From contig NZ_CTEN01000007.1 in assembly GCF_001375655.1 (NCBI RefSeq), positions 1-56,940 on the forward strand: a stretch of DNA of 56,940 nucleotides, given 5' to 3'. Origin of the DNA: Streptococcus varani (lineage in GTDB: Bacteria; Bacillota; Bacilli; Lactobacillales; Streptococcaceae). The position numbers and the translations under genes are program-made. The notes beneath the pieces were generated by a model. The model worked only from the letters and a program-made list of their open reading frames with translations, was not told where the DNA came from and made no database searches. Each line of letters opens with the position of its first letter. Position 1 is the first letter of the stretch. This document shows, in pieces, positions 37,972-48,398 of this stretch.

Positions 37972-40101
37972 ATGAAGAAAAAGTTTTGGTTGAAATCTAG
38001 TGTTCTAACTGGCTTAGTTTCAAGCGCTTTGCTCACTAGTGTTGTATCTGCTGATCAAGTTCCCATTCAATTTTTAGGGATTAATGATTTTCACGGTGCT
38101 TTGAATACGACTGGCTCAGCAAACATGCCTGAGGGAAGGATTTCCGGAGCTGGTTCAGCTGCGGTTTTATCAACCTATCTAAAAAATGCAGAAAGTGATT
38201 TTCTGAGCACGAATTCAAATGGTCATAGTCTTCGTGTACAGTCTGGAGACATGGTTGGAGCGAGTCCAGCAAACTCAGGCCTTTTGCAAGATGAGCCAAC
38301 AATTCGTGTACTGAATGCTATGGACTTTGATTATGGGACGCTAGGCAATCATGAATTTGATGAGGGGTTAGATGAGTTTAACCGAATTATAACAGGTCAG
38401 GCACCAACTGCAGGGAAGTTCTATAGTATTGTTGATACTTATCCTAGAGAAGCTTCCACTCAAAAGATAGTTATTGCTAACGTAGTTGATAAAGCTACGG
38501 GTGCTATTCCATATGGTTTTAAACCCTATGAAGTCGAATCAATTAATGTAAATGGTCAAAGTGTTAAGGTTGGCTTTATTGGAATTCTGACTACAGAAGT
38601 TCCGAGTTTGGTTTTGAAGCAACATCATGAAGGCTACAATTTCTTAGATGAAGCAGAAACCATTGCTTATTATGCCAAACAATTGCGTCAGCAAGGTGTT
38701 AATGCCATTGTTGTCCTTTCTCATGTTTCTGCCATAAGCCCTGGAGGAGTTGTAGGTGGTCAGGCTGCTGATATTTTATCAAAAGTAGCAAGTATTGATC
38801 CTGAAAACTCTGTAGACTTAATGTTCACGGGACACAGTCATACGTATGCGAATGGACTATATGGTCATACACGAGTTGTTCAATCTCTTTCTCAAGGAAG
38901 AGCATATTCAGATGTCCGCGGTATCCTAGATACTGCAACACAAGACTTTGTGGAAGCTCCGTCTGCAACAATTGTAGCAACTGCACCTGGTGTGGAAAAA
39001 GATACGAATGTCCAAGCCATTGTTAATGAGGCTGATAGCATTGTAGCTACTGTTACTGAGGCAAAAATTGGTACTGCAGTTTCTGCTGATACTATCACAC
39101 GTGAGGTTAACGAATTTAAAGAAAGTCCTCTTGGTAATCTAATTACCAAGGCTCAGTTAGAGATTGCCCGTAAAGAAGGCTATAATGCTGATTTTGCGAT
39201 TACTAATAATGGAGGGATTCGCTCAGACTTACTTGTTAAGGATGACTTTTCAATCACTTGGGGAGCTGCTCAGGCTGTGCAACCATTTGGTAATATCCTT
39301 CAGGTAGTTGAGTTGAGTGGTCAACAAATCTATGACACTCTCAACCAACAGTATGATGAATCTGAAAAGTATTTTTTGCAAATGTCAGGACTAAAATATG
39401 TCTATACTGATTTTGCAAATTCAGCTACTGAAAATACCAATTCAGACCAAGCTTATAAGGTATATAAAGCTTATAAAGAAGATGGCACTGAAATTGATCC
39501 AAATGCAAACTATACAGTGGTCATCAATGACTTCCTCTATGGTGGCGGGGATAGCTTCTCAGCCTTGACTGGCGGACGTTTCTTAGGAGCTATTTCTCCA
39601 GATACAGAAGTTTTTGTTTCCTATATTAAAAGTCTGGAAGAAGCTGGTAAGCCTGTTGCTGCTAGCATTAATGGAGTGAAGACTTATAAATCAGCTGAAC
39701 AAATTGCTGCCGAACAAAGAACGGAAGAAGAGGTGATTATTCCATTTGAAAGTCGTCGTATTGATGATGCTAACTTACCTCTCGGTAGTGAAGAAGTGGT
39801 GACAAAAGGTGTGAATGGTAAAGCATTGATTGTTAAAGATGCAAATGGTAATGAAATTAGCAGAACTGTCTTACTAGAGCCGATTACAGAAGTTATCCAT
39901 GTGGGTACTAAAGCAGTTACTAAACCTGGTCAAAATACACCACCGGGCTCGACAACAGAATTACCAACAAGTAGCTCAGCACCAAAAAATAAGAAGAAAA
40001 TTCTTCCGGCAACAGGTGAAAGTGTAGGTGCCATTTGGTCCCTACTCGGAGCTAGTGGATTGGGAATGGCAGCTTATTTGAAAAAAAGACAAATAAAATA
40101 G
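37972..40101 (+). CDS. LPxTG-anchored surface 5'-nucleotidase with a G5 domain
   Basis: A cell-wall enzyme expected to release adenosine from extracellular nucleotides, as shown for surface 5'-nucleotidases of S. sanguinis and S. suis. The 709-aa protein has a signal peptide (about 1-28), a metallophosphatase domain (FLGINDFHGAL, GDMVGASP, LGNHEFDEGLDEF, FTGHSHTY), a C-terminal nucleotidase domain (TNNGGIRSDL; INDFLYGGGDSFSAL), a G5 domain (about 585-645), and a sorting signal LPATGE with hydrophobic segment and basic tail. Start ATG at 37972 behind AGGAGG. SrtA in this window can anchor it. Confidence 0.93.
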   Translation: MKKKFWLKSSVLTGLVSSALLTSVVSADQVPIQFLGINDFHGALNTTGSANMPEGRISGAGSAAVLSTYLKNAESDFLSTNSNGHSLRVQSGDMVGASPANSGLLQDEPTIRVLNAMDFDYGTLGNHEFDEGLDEFNRIITGQAPTAGKFYSIVDTYPREASTQKIVIANVVDKATGAIPYGFKPYEVESINVNGQSVKVGFIGILTTEVPSLVLKQHHEGYNFLDEAETIAYYAKQLRQQGVNAIVVLSHVSAISPGGVVGGQAADILSKVASIDPENSVDLMFTGHSHTYANGLYGHTRVVQSLSQGRAYSDVRGILDTATQDFVEAPSATIVATAPGVEKDTNVQAIVNEADSIVATVTEAKIGTAVSADTITREVNEFKESPLGNLITKAQLEIARKEGYNADFAITNNGGIRSDLLVKDDFSITWGAAQAVQPFGNILQVVELSGQQIYDTLNQQYDESEKYFLQMSGLKYVYTDFANSATENTNSDQAYKVYKAYKEDGTEIDPNANYTVVINDFLYGGGDSFSALTGGRFLGAISPDTEVFVSYIKSLEEAGKPVAASINGVKTYKSAEQIAAEQRTEEEVIIPFESRRIDDANLPLGSEEVVTKGVNGKALIVKDANGNEISRTVLLEPITEVIHVGTKAVTKPGQNTPPGSTTELPTSSSAPKNKKKILPATGESVGAIWSLLGASGLGMAAYLKKRQIK

Positions 40102-40126
40102 CTTTCTTTTCTTGAACTGATAAAAT

Positions 40127-40158
40127 CTCATATGATGCTCTTCATATGGGTTTTTTTT
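40127..40158 (+). terminator. Terminator after the 5'-nucleotidase gene
   Basis: CTCATATGA pairs with TCATATGGG (one G-T pair) and is followed by eight T residues. Confidence 0.8.
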
Positions 40159-40216
40159 CATCTTTAAAATTTTAGAAAAAAGAGTATAATGATAAAGAAT
40201 ACAAAGGAGAAGTCGA

Positions 40217-41242
40217 ATGTTATCATGGTTGAAAAAGTTTACTCCAGGTATCGGATTTTGTTTCGGTATTGCATTGGTGAGTCAATTCTTGGGTCAATTA
40301 TTTCCGATAATTGGAGGTCCTGTTCTTGCCCTTGTCATTGGAATATTTCTAGGAATCATTATAAAAGATACCAGTCATTTGGATGCAGGTTTGACCTTTA
40401 CATCTAAGAAAGTCTTACAGTATGCGGTTATCTTACTGGGATTTGGATTAAATCTTGGAGTTGTTTGGGAAACTGGTAAGCAATCTCTTCCCATTATTCT
40501 CTCAACAATTTCAATCGCTCTACTAGTTGCTTATATGGGGCACAAATACTTCGGTATAAAAAGCAATATTGCAACATTAGTAGGCGTTGGTTCCTCCATT
40601 TGTGGAGGTTCAGCTATCGCAGCAACTGCACCAGTTATTGAGGCAGAAGAAGAAGAAGTAGCCCAAGCTATTTCAGTTATTTTCTTCTTTAACTTAGTAG
40701 CAGCTCTTATCTTTCCAAGCTTGGGTCAGGTATTGGGTTTTTCAAGTCAATCGGGTCATGCTTTTGGCTTATTTGCAGGGACTGCTATCAATGATACTTC
40801 ATCGGTTACGGCCGCAGCATCAACTTGGGATAATCTATACCAATTGGGCAGTCAAACTTTGGACACAGCAGTCACGGTTAAATTGACAAGAACTTTAGCC
40901 ATTATTCCTATAACCATGGGACTCTCTGTTCTCAAGGCAAAAAAAGAAAAGCAAGGCAAGTTTTCAATTAAAAGTGTATTTCCGACATTTATTCTATTTT
41001 TCATTTTCGCAAGTTTTTTAACAACAATTTGGACTAATTTAGGATTATCCAGTCATCTTTTCCTTTTTCCAAAAACACTTTCAAAATTCTTTATTACCAT
41101 GGCGATGTTTGCCATTGGTTTAAGAACAAATTTATTTTCTTTGATCAAAAATGGACGGATGGCCCTCTTTTTAGGTTTCCTTTGCTGGATTAGTATCACT
41201 ATCTTATCTCTCATGCTTCAGAAATACCTTGGTTTTTTATGA
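40217..41242 (+). CDS. YeiH-family putative sulfate exporter
   Basis: The 341-aa membrane protein has about ten hydrophobic helices and the UPF0324/YeiH pattern: QFLGQLFPIIGGPVLALVIG near the N-terminus, GVGSSICGGSAIAATAPVIE in the middle and GTAINDTSSVTAAAS later. The family is annotated as a putative sulfate exporter, but direct evidence is thin. The start ATG at 40217 follows AAGGAGAAG. It lies between terminators as a single-gene unit. Confidence 0.9.
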   Translation: MLSWLKKFTPGIGFCFGIALVSQFLGQLFPIIGGPVLALVIGIFLGIIIKDTSHLDAGLTFTSKKVLQYAVILLGFGLNLGVVWETGKQSLPIILSTISIALLVAYMGHKYFGIKSNIATLVGVGSSICGGSAIAATAPVIEAEEEEVAQAISVIFFFNLVAALIFPSLGQVLGFSSQSGHAFGLFAGTAINDTSSVTAAASTWDNLYQLGSQTLDTAVTVKLTRTLAIIPITMGLSVLKAKKEKQGKFSIKSVFPTFILFFIFASFLTTIWTNLGLSSHLFLFPKTLSKFFITMAMFAIGLRTNLFSLIKNGRMALFLGFLCWISITILSLMLQKYLGFL

Positions 41243-41274
41243 AATAGATCTGCTTATTATTGAAAAATAAAATC

Positions 41275-41304
41275 AAAAACGGAAGATAACATCCTCCGTT
41301 TTTT
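41275..41304. terminator. Bidirectional terminator between YeiH and deacetylase genes
   Basis: AAAACGGA pairs with TCCGTTTT around an 11-base loop, with A and T runs on the two sides, between two convergent genes. Confidence 0.75.
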
Positions 41305-41308
41305 CTGA

Positions 41309-42253
41309 TTATTGAGTTGCGATAGTTTGTAAGAGAAGTTCAGCAGTTGTAGTTGGTAGGATACGCACACGATTGAGGGATAGCAGGCCATTAGCTGCGG
41401 ATGCCAAACCTTCATTTGTTGTTAATGCCATCTTAAAATTATTACGCTCAGCAATGGCAATTGTTTCATCAGTATAACTTCCAGAAGGATAGGCAAAAGA
41501 GATGGTATCTTGACCCAAATTACTGTCCAGATAAGTCTTAGAATCAGCTAACTCAGAATTCTGAACAGTTGGATCAGTATTTCCAAGAGCTGGATGAGTG
41601 ACAGTATGACCCTGGAGAGAAATACCGTTTTCTTTCATCTCTTTCATTTCGTCAAGCGATAAGTTGGCTTCATTTCCAACCGTACCAGTAATCACATTGT
41701 TGGTTGCTTTCATATGATATTGTTTAAGTAGTGGATAGGCAATATCATAGAAATCCCATAGACTATCGTCGAAGGTTAGCCAGATAACTTTTTTACCTTG
41801 TGGTAAGACATTTTCAGTCAAAATCTTATAGGCTTCTTCAGGAGAAACTGCGTAGTAGCCTGCATCTTGCAAAGCTTTTAGATGACTTTCAAATGTAGTT
41901 GGATCAACAATCAAATTGTAGTTTCCTTCCTCACCAGCCCCCATTACATGGATAGCGTGATACATCAGGATAGGTAACTTAACTGGCTGGGATTGGTGTT
42001 CCCAAACGATATCATCCTTTTGAGCAGGAGTATTTGTTTGTTGAGCTTCTGTTGTTTCTGAAGAATGAGGAGAATCTTGGTTTACTTTTTTGGGTTTTGA
42101 TGTGGATTGACCACTTTCTATATGTCTATTGAGAAAAGTTTCACTTTGAGTATAGAGGACACCCAAAACGAGCAAGATGAACATTAATAGTGTCAGCCCA
42201 AGTAAAGCCAACTCATTTTTATTTTTCTTTCCTTTACGATGAGCAGCAGCCAT
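41309..42253 (-). CDS. Membrane-anchored polysaccharide deacetylase
   Basis: A NodB-domain hydrolase expected to remove acetyl groups from cell-surface polysaccharide. The product of about 314 aa has one N-terminal helix (LALLGLTLLMFILLVLGVLY), a Ser/Thr/Lys-rich linker, and a catalytic domain with ILMYHAI, the metal/base motif WLTFDDS and the HTVTHPAL histidines. It differs from pneumococcal PgdA, which is longer. Two ATGs are adjacent (42256 and 42253); GGAGG spacing favours the second. Confidence 0.88.
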   Translation of the reverse strand: MAAAHRKGKKNKNELALLGLTLLMFILLVLGVLYTQSETFLNRHIESGQSTSKPKKVNQDSPHSSETTEAQQTNTPAQKDDIVWEHQSQPVKLPILMYHAIHVMGAGEEGNYNLIVDPTTFESHLKALQDAGYYAVSPEEAYKILTENVLPQGKKVIWLTFDDSLWDFYDIAYPLLKQYHMKATNNVITGTVGNEANLSLDEMKEMKENGISLQGHTVTHPALGNTDPTVQNSELADSKTYLDSNLGQDTISFAYPSGSYTDETIAIAERNNFKMALTTNEGLASAANGLLSLNRVRILPTTTAELLLQTIATQ

Positions 42254-42396
42254 CATTTCCTCCTTGCTTCAATACTGAGAAACAGTTTTGATTGCTTTAT
42301 ATTTTTGTATAGTCTTCTCATTATACCATAAGATTCTTTGGAATAAAATTAGAAAATTTGTTATAATAGAAAAAATTGTTATAAAAAGGAGTCATT

Positions 42397-43683
42397 ATGA
42401 CAGTCAAGATTGGATTATTAGGATTTGGTACGGTAGCAAGCGGTGTACCATTTTTATTGACAGAAAACGCTGAGAAAATCAAACAAGCTGCACAAGATGA
42501 TATTCAAGTAGCAAAGGTTTTAGTTAAGGATGATGCGGAGAAGGAACGCTTATTGGCAGCTGGACATAAGTATCATTATGTTACTAGTATCGATGACATT
42601 CTTTCAGATAATGAAATTGTCATTGTCGTTGAGCTAATGGGTCGAATTGAGCCTGCCAAAACCTTTATCACACGTGCTCTTCAAGCTAAAAAACACGTGG
42701 TGACTGCTAATAAAGATCTCTTGGCTATTCATGGTCGAGAGCTAGGTGCTATTGCAAAGGAAAATGGTGTTGCTCTCTATTATGAAGCAGCGGTAGCAGG
42801 TGGGATTCCTATCTTACGGACCTTAGCAAATTCATTTGCTTCAGATAAAATTACTCGTGTATTAGGTGTCCTTAATGGTACTTCTAACTTCATGATGACC
42901 AAAATGGTTGATGAGGGGTGGACTTATGAAAAAGCTCTTCAAACAGCTCAAGAACTAGGTTATGCTGAAAGTGACCCAACGAACGATGTTGAAGGGATTG
43001 ATGCAGCCTATAAAGCCGTTATCCTCAGTCAGTTTGCCTTTGGGATGACTATTGATTTTGACCAAGTCAGTCATAAAGGAATTTCGAGTATTACACCTGA
43101 AGATGTTACGGTAGCTCAAGAATTGGGTTATGTGATCAAATTGGTGGGGGACATCCAAGAAACTGCATCAGGTATTTCTGCTGAAGTTTCACCAACTTTT
43201 TTACCAAAAAATCATCCGCTTGCTAGTGTCAATGGGGTAATGAATGCTGTCTTTGTCGAGTCCATCGGTATTGGTCAATCAATGTTTTACGGACCAGGTG
43301 CTGGACAAAAACCGACAGCTGCTAGCGTGACTGCAGATATCATCCGCATTGTGCGTCGCCTGAAAGACAAAACAATTGGAAAAGACTTTAATGAATTTAC
43401 TCGACCATTGCAGTTGGCAACAGCAGAAGATGTCAAGAGTGATTATTATTTCTCCATTTTAACACCAGATGTTCAAGGAAAAATGCTGCGTTTGGCTGAA
43501 ATTTTTAATGAGCAAGCTATTTCTTTCAAGCAAATCTTACAACAACCATCTGATGAGAAAGAAGCTCGGTTGGTCATCGTCACTCATTCAATGAGCAAGA
43601 CACAACTTGAAAATATAAGCAAGCAACTAGAAGCAGCTCATGAATTTCAAGTGATGAATATCTTTAAAGTTTTGGGGGACTAA
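42397..43683 (+). CDS. hom: Homoserine dehydrogenase
   Basis: Reduces aspartate semialdehyde to homoserine for threonine and methionine. The 428-aa protein has the NAD(P) motif [14 protein letters not shown], the catalytic region [28 protein letters not shown] and a C-terminal ACT domain (about 350-428) that usually binds threonine as feedback inhibitor. The start ATG at 42397 follows AAAAGGAG. thrB follows 1 bp after the stop. Confidence 0.96.
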   Translation: MTVKIGLLGFGTVASGVPFLLTENAEKIKQAAQDDIQVAKVLVKDDAEKERLLAAGHKYHYVTSIDDILSDNEIVIVVELMGRIEPAKTFITRALQAKKHVVTANKDLLAIHGRELGAIAKENGVALYYEAAVAGGIPILRTLANSFASDKITRVLGVLNGTSNFMMTKMVDEGWTYEKALQTAQELGYAESDPTNDVEGIDAAYKAVILSQFAFGMTIDFDQVSHKGISSITPEDVTVAQELGYVIKLVGDIQETASGISAEVSPTFLPKNHPLASVNGVMNAVFVESIGIGQSMFYGPGAGQKPTAASVTADIIRIVRRLKDKTIGKDFNEFTRPLQLATAEDVKSDYYFSILTPDVQGKMLRLAEIFNEQAISFKQILQQPSDEKEARLVIVTHSMSKTQLENISKQLEAAHEFQVMNIFKVLGD

Positions 43684-43684
43684 G

Positions 43685-44548
43685 ATGAAAATTATTGTTC
43701 CTGCAACATCAGCCAATATTGGACCTGGATTTGATTCGGTTGGCGTAGCACTTTCGAGATATTTGACCATTGAGGTTCTTGAAGAATCGGACAAATGGGT
43801 GATTGAACATGATTTAGAATTTGTTCCAAAAGATGAACGCAATCTGCTTATAAAAACAGCTTTAAAAGTATGTAAAGACTTACAACCACATCGACTGAAA
43901 ATGGATTCTGATGTGCCTCTTGCTCGCGGACTTGGATCATCTAGTTCTGTTATTGTAGCCGGTATTGAGTTGGCGAATCAATTGGGAAATCTCAAACTAT
44001 CGAATGAAGAAAAACTAAAATTTGCTACTGTTTTTGAAGGTCATCCTGATAATGTAGCTCCAGCCATCTTTGGTAATCTAGTGATTGCGAGTTATGTCAA
44101 TAAAGAAGTGTCTGCTATTGTGACAGATTTTCCTGATGTAGCCTTTCTAGCCTTTATCCCAAATTACCAACTCAGAACCAGTGATAGTCGAGGTGTTTTG
44201 CCAAATCAGTTGTCTTATAAGAAAGCTGTTGCGGCCAGTTCCATCGCTAATGTAGCCATCGCAGCTCTCATGAAGGGAGATATGCTAACAGCAGGTAAGG
44301 CTATTGAATCTGATATCTTCCATGAACAATTCCGCCAAAAACTTGTCCAGGAATTCTATCCTATTAAGCAATTGGCCAAGGAAGTCGGAGCCTATGCCAC
44401 CTATCTTTCTGGTGCAGGACCGACTGTTATGACACTCTTACCGCATAATAAGCTGGATGAAATGGTCACAAAATTGCAAGAGAAGAATTTTGATGGACAG
44501 ATTTGTCCCTTAAGAGTAGATACACGTGGTATTTTTGTCCAAAAATAA
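43685..44548 (+). CDS. thrB: Homoserine kinase
   Basis: Phosphorylates homoserine on the way to threonine. The 287-aa GHMP kinase starts [20 protein letters not shown] and carries the ATP loop [16 protein letters not shown] and the C-terminal [12 protein letters not shown]. It is translationally linked to hom. thrC is not in the window. A terminator follows. Confidence 0.96.
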   Translation: MKIIVPATSANIGPGFDSVGVALSRYLTIEVLEESDKWVIEHDLEFVPKDERNLLIKTALKVCKDLQPHRLKMDSDVPLARGLGSSSSVIVAGIELANQLGNLKLSNEEKLKFATVFEGHPDNVAPAIFGNLVIASYVNKEVSAIVTDFPDVAFLAFIPNYQLRTSDSRGVLPNQLSYKKAVAASSIANVAIAALMKGDMLTAGKAIESDIFHEQFRQKLVQEFYPIKQLAKEVGAYATYLSGAGPTVMTLLPHNKLDEMVTKLQEKNFDGQICPLRVDTRGIFVQK

Positions 44549-44555
44549 AGATAGG

Positions 44556-44586
44556 CATCTTCTGTAATATCAGGAGATGTTTTCTT
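44556..44586 (+). terminator. Terminator after hom-thrB
   Basis: CATCTTCT pairs with AGGAGATG, including one T-G pair, over a short loop and is followed by TTTTC. Confidence 0.65.
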
Positions 44587-44679
44587 GCAATCAAGTAATT
44601 TTCCATTTACAATCTCTGGTAAAAATATTGAAAATCTGATATAATAGCTTGTATTTTATATTTTGAAATGAGAAGCATA

Positions 44680-45579
44680 ATGAAAGAAAAAATAAGGCAA
44701 GAACTGGATGGGATTGATATCCGTTTCAATGAGCCATTAAAAGAATATACCTATACCAAAGTTGGTGGAGCAGTTGGTTATCTAGCTTTCCCGCGCAATC
44801 GTTACGAGCTCGTTCGTATTGTCGAGTTTGCTAATCGGGAAGGAATTGACTGGATGGTATTGGGGAACTCCAGCAATATCATTGTTCGTGATGGCGGTAT
44901 TAGAGGCTTTGTTATCCGAATGGATAAGCTCAAATCAGTGACAGTTTCAGGCTACACCATTGAGGCAGAAGCTGGTGCTAACTTGATTGAAACAACCGGT
45001 ATCGCTCTCTTCCATTCATTGACAGGGTTTGAGTTTGCTTCCGGTATTCCTGGAAGTGTTGGTGGAGCAGTTTATATGAATGCCGGCGCTTACGGTGGAG
45101 AAATTGCCCATATATTGGTATCTGCTCAAATTATGACACCGACTGGCTATGTGGTGACACTGGATAATAGGGAACTACGCTTCGGTTATCGTTCGTCCAT
45201 CCTACAGGAAAATGGAGCCATTGTCCTATCTGCTAAGTTTGCTCTTAAACCTGGCAACCATTTAACAATCAAGCAGGAAATGAATCGTTTGACTCACTTG
45301 CGTCAGCTCAAACAACCCTTGGAATACCCGTCTTGTGGTTCTGTTTTTAAACGTCCCCTGGGTCATTTTGCAGGTCAATTGATTATGGATGCAGGTCTTA
45401 AAGGTTATCGTCTTGGTGGAGTTGAAGTTTCTGAAAAACATGCTGGCTTCATGATCAATATCGATAATGGAACTGCAAGTGATTATGAAAATCTGATTGA
45501 TTATGTCGTTGAGGAAGTTAAAAAATCATCTGGTATTCTGCTAGAACGTGAAGTTCGCATCTTAGGGGATACCTTATAA
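44680..45579 (+). CDS. murB: UDP-N-acetylenolpyruvoylglucosamine reductase
   Basis: Reduces enolpyruvyl-UDP-GlcNAc to UDP-MurNAc in peptidoglycan synthesis. The 299-aa FAD protein shows the Tyr-containing [15 protein letters not shown], the FAD loop [32 protein letters not shown] and the C-terminal catalytic Glu region [10 protein letters not shown]. The start [11 protein letters not shown] (ATG 44680) was preferred over 44668 because it agrees with the streptococcal N-terminus; the ribosome binding site is weak. A terminator separates it from potA, unlike a simple operon. Confidence 0.94.
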   Translation: MKEKIRQELDGIDIRFNEPLKEYTYTKVGGAVGYLAFPRNRYELVRIVEFANREGIDWMVLGNSSNIIVRDGGIRGFVIRMDKLKSVTVSGYTIEAEAGANLIETTGIALFHSLTGFEFASGIPGSVGGAVYMNAGAYGGEIAHILVSAQIMTPTGYVVTLDNRELRFGYRSSILQENGAIVLSAKFALKPGNHLTIKQEMNRLTHLRQLKQPLEYPSCGSVFKRPLGHFAGQLIMDAGLKGYRLGGVEVSEKHAGFMINIDNGTASDYENLIDYVVEEVKKSSGILLEREVRILGDTL

Positions 45580-45590
45580 TATAAGAAAGG

Positions 45591-45624
45591 GATACAAGCC
45601 AGTTCAGCTTGTATCTTGTTTTAA
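45591..45624 (+). terminator. Terminator between murB and potA
   Basis: A perfect 9-bp stem GATACAAGC/GCTTGTATC followed by TTGTTTT. Partial read-through into potA is possible. Confidence 0.8.
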
Positions 45625-45686
45625 GAAATTCAGGGTCTAACAGAACCCTAATCTGTAATTTTTGTCAAAGAAGGAATTTATGAGAA

Positions 45687-46841
45687 TTGAAAAAACCAAT
45701 TATCGAATTTAAGGATGTATCTAAGGTTTTTGAAGACAACGGTACAACAGTTTTAAAGAATATCAACTTCGAACTAGAAGAAGGAAAATTTTATACACTT
45801 TTAGGTGCATCTGGATCTGGTAAGTCAACCATTTTGAACATTATTGCCGGTCTTTTGGATGCGTCTTCAGGAGATATTTTCTTGGATGGGCAACGAATCA
45901 ATGATATACCAACCAACAAACGCGATGTTCACACAGTCTTTCAGTCCTATGCACTTTTTCCGCATATGACCGTAGCTGAAAATGTTGCTTTTCCACTTAA
46001 ATTAAAAAAGATTGATAAGAAGGAAATCAAGCAACGTGTGACGGATGCTCTAAAAATGGTTCGTCTAGAAGGATTTGAAAATCGTTCCATTCAAAAACTA
46101 TCTGGTGGTCAGCGTCAGCGTGTAGCCATTGCTCGCGCCATTATCAATCAGCCGCGTGTAGTTTTGCTAGATGAACCACTCTCAGCCTTAGATTTGAAAT
46201 TACGGACCGAAATGCAATATGAATTGCGTGAATTGCAACAAGGTTTAGGCATCACTTTTGTCTTTGTGACCCATGATCAAGAAGAAGCTTTGGCCATGTC
46301 CGACTGGATTTTTGTCATGAACGAAGGGGAAATTGTCCAATCTGGTACACCAGTAGATATCTATGATGAGCCAATTAATCACTTTGTTGCCACCTTTATT
46401 GGAGAATCCAATATCCTACCTGGTACCATGATTGAAGACTACCTAGTCGAATTCAACGGCAAACGTTTTGAAGCGGTTGATGGCGGGATGCGCCCCAATG
46501 AACAAATTGAAGTGGTCATTCGTCCCGAAGACTTGCAGATTACTCTCCCAGAAGAAGGAAAACTGCAAGTTAAAGTCGATACGCAACTCTTCCGCGGTGT
46601 TCATTATGAAATTATCGCCTATGATGAATTAGGCAATGAGTGGATGATTCATTCCACTCGTAAGGCTATCGAGGGAGAGATCATTGGTTTAGACTTCCAA
46701 CCAGAAGATATCCATATCATGCGTCTCAATGAGACAGAGGAGGAATTTGATGCCCGGATTGAAGAGTATGTGGAGGTAGAAGAAGTCGAAGATGGGTTGA
46801 TCAATGCCATTGAGGAGGAAAGAAATGAAGAAAACCTCTAG
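45687..46841 (+). CDS. potA: Spermidine/putrescine ABC transporter ATPase
   Basis: Energises polyamine import by PotBCD. The 384-aa protein carries Walker [10 protein letters not shown], the Q-loop [11 protein letters not shown], signature [15 protein letters not shown], Walker [11 protein letters not shown] and a C-terminal TOBE domain. The start is TTG at 45687 ([14 protein letters not shown]), with AAGGA upstream; the ATG at 45680 is in another frame and closes quickly. It overlaps potB by 17 bp. Confidence 0.95.
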   Translation: MKKPIIEFKDVSKVFEDNGTTVLKNINFELEEGKFYTLLGASGSGKSTILNIIAGLLDASSGDIFLDGQRINDIPTNKRDVHTVFQSYALFPHMTVAENVAFPLKLKKIDKKEIKQRVTDALKMVRLEGFENRSIQKLSGGQRQRVAIARAIINQPRVVLLDEPLSALDLKLRTEMQYELRELQQGLGITFVFVTHDQEEALAMSDWIFVMNEGEIVQSGTPVDIYDEPINHFVATFIGESNILPGTMIEDYLVEFNGKRFEAVDGGMRPNEQIEVVIRPEDLQITLPEEGKLQVKVDTQLFRGVHYEIIAYDELGNEWMIHSTRKAIEGEIIGLDFQPEDIHIMRLNETEEEFDARIEEYVEVEEVEDGLINAIEEERNEENL

Positions 46842-47628
46842 ACTTTTTATGGCTCCTTACATGCTCTGGGTTATGCTCTTTGTCTTGGCACCGGTTGTCT
46901 TGATTGTCTACCAATCCTTCTTTAACATCCAGAATGACTTTACCCTTGGTAACTACCAGACTTATTTCAACTCACCAAATATGACCTACTTGAGAATGAG
47001 CCTAAATTCCATTCTTTATGCAGGTATTATTACACTAGTCACTCTACTTTTTTCCTATCCAGCAGCTCTATTTCTTACTCAGCTCAAACATAAGCAACTC
47101 TGGCTCATGCTCATTATCTTGCCGACTTGGGTCAATCTCTTACTTAAGGCCTATGCATTTATAGGGATTTTTGGTCAACACGGTTCCATTAATCAATTTT
47201 TGTCTTTCTTTGGTATCGGAGCTCAGCAAATTCTCTTTACAGACTTCTCATTTATTGCGGTGGCAAGCTATATTGAAATTCCTTTTATGATTTTACCGAT
47301 TTTCAATGTGCTGGATGACTTGGATCCTAATTTGATGCATGCTAGCCGTGATTTGGGGGCTAGTCCTTGGCAGACATTTACAAAAGTTATTTTCCCGCTT
47401 TCTATGAATGGGGTTCGAAGTGGTGTTCAGGCAGTCTTCATTCCCAGTCTCAGTCTCTTCATGTTGACCCGCTTAATCGGTGGTAACCGAGTCATTACTT
47501 TGGGAACAGCTATTGAGCAACATTTCCTTACAACACAAAATTGGGGAATGGGGTCCACTATCGGAGTAGTCCTCATTATTGCCATGTTGGCAGTTATGTG
47601 GCTGACGAAAGAGAGGAAGAAGTCGTGA
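46825..47628 (+). CDS. potB: Spermidine/putrescine ABC transporter permease PotB
   Basis: The 267-aa inner-membrane permease has six hydrophobic helices and the EAA loop ([20 protein letters not shown]) that docks on PotA. The start ATG at 46825 follows GAGGAGGAAAG inside the end of potA. The stop overlaps the potC GTG. Confidence 0.94.
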   Translation: MKKTSRLFMAPYMLWVMLFVLAPVVLIVYQSFFNIQNDFTLGNYQTYFNSPNMTYLRMSLNSILYAGIITLVTLLFSYPAALFLTQLKHKQLWLMLIILPTWVNLLLKAYAFIGIFGQHGSINQFLSFFGIGAQQILFTDFSFIAVASYIEIPFMILPIFNVLDDLDPNLMHASRDLGASPWQTFTKVIFPLSMNGVRSGVQAVFIPSLSLFMLTRLIGGNRVITLGTAIEQHFLTTQNWGMGSTIGVVLIIAMLAVMWLTKERKKS

Positions 47629-48398
47629 AAAAATTTGCAAAAATTTATCTAGCTATTGCCTTTCTAGTACTCTATCTACCTATTTTTTACCTCATATTCT
47701 ATGCTTTCAATGAAGGCGGAGATATGAATAAGTTCACAGGGTTTACTCTGGAGCATTTCTCGACCATGTTAGGAGATGGCCGCCTCATGCAGATCCTGGC
47801 CCAAACGTTTCTCCTAGCATTTCTTAGCTCCCTGATTGCGACGGTTATTGGAACCTTTGGTGCCATTTATATCTACCAATCGAGAGCAAAATATCAAAAC
47901 GCCCTCTTATCTATCAATAATATCCTTATGGTAGCACCAGATGTCATGATTGGAGCTAGTTTTCTTATTCTCTTTACAAAAATTGGTTTTGAGTTGGGAT
48001 TTGCCTCTGTTTTACTCAGTCATGTTGCCTTTTCCATTCCAATTGTCGTTTTGATGGTTTTACCCCGCCTCAAAGAAATGAATGCCGACATGATTTCAGC
48101 TGCCTACGACTTAGGAGCCAGTCAGTCACAAATGCTGAAGGAAATCATGCTGCCTTACCTGACTCCAGCTATCATCGCAGGTTATTTCATGGCCTTTACT
48201 TATTCATTGGATGACTTTGCTGTTACTTTCTTCGTAACAGGTAATGGCTATTCTAACCTCTCTGTCGAAATCTATTCACGTGCTCGTCGCGGAATCTCTC
48301 TGGAAATCAATGCTTTATCTGCTCTGGTCTTCCTTTTCAGTATCCTCTTAGTTGTCGGTTACTATTTCATTTCACGTGAGAAGGAGGAGAAAGCATGA
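47625..48398 (+). CDS. potC: Spermidine/putrescine ABC transporter permease PotC
   Basis: The 257-aa permease has six helices and an EAA loop (MISAAYDLGASQSQMLKEIM). I chose the GTG at 47625 as start: it overlaps the potB stop (GTGA), has GAGGAAG upstream, and begins [19 protein letters not shown], the usual basic-then-hydrophobic opening. Upstream extension would overlap potB's last helix. Confidence 0.93.
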   Translation: MKKFAKIYLAIAFLVLYLPIFYLIFYAFNEGGDMNKFTGFTLEHFSTMLGDGRLMQILAQTFLLAFLSSLIATVIGTFGAIYIYQSRAKYQNALLSINNILMVAPDVMIGASFLILFTKIGFELGFASVLLSHVAFSIPIVVLMVLPRLKEMNADMISAAYDLGASQSQMLKEIMLPYLTPAIIAGYFMAFTYSLDDFAVTFFVTGNGYSNLSVEIYSRARRGISLEINALSALVFLFSILLVVGYYFISREKEEKA

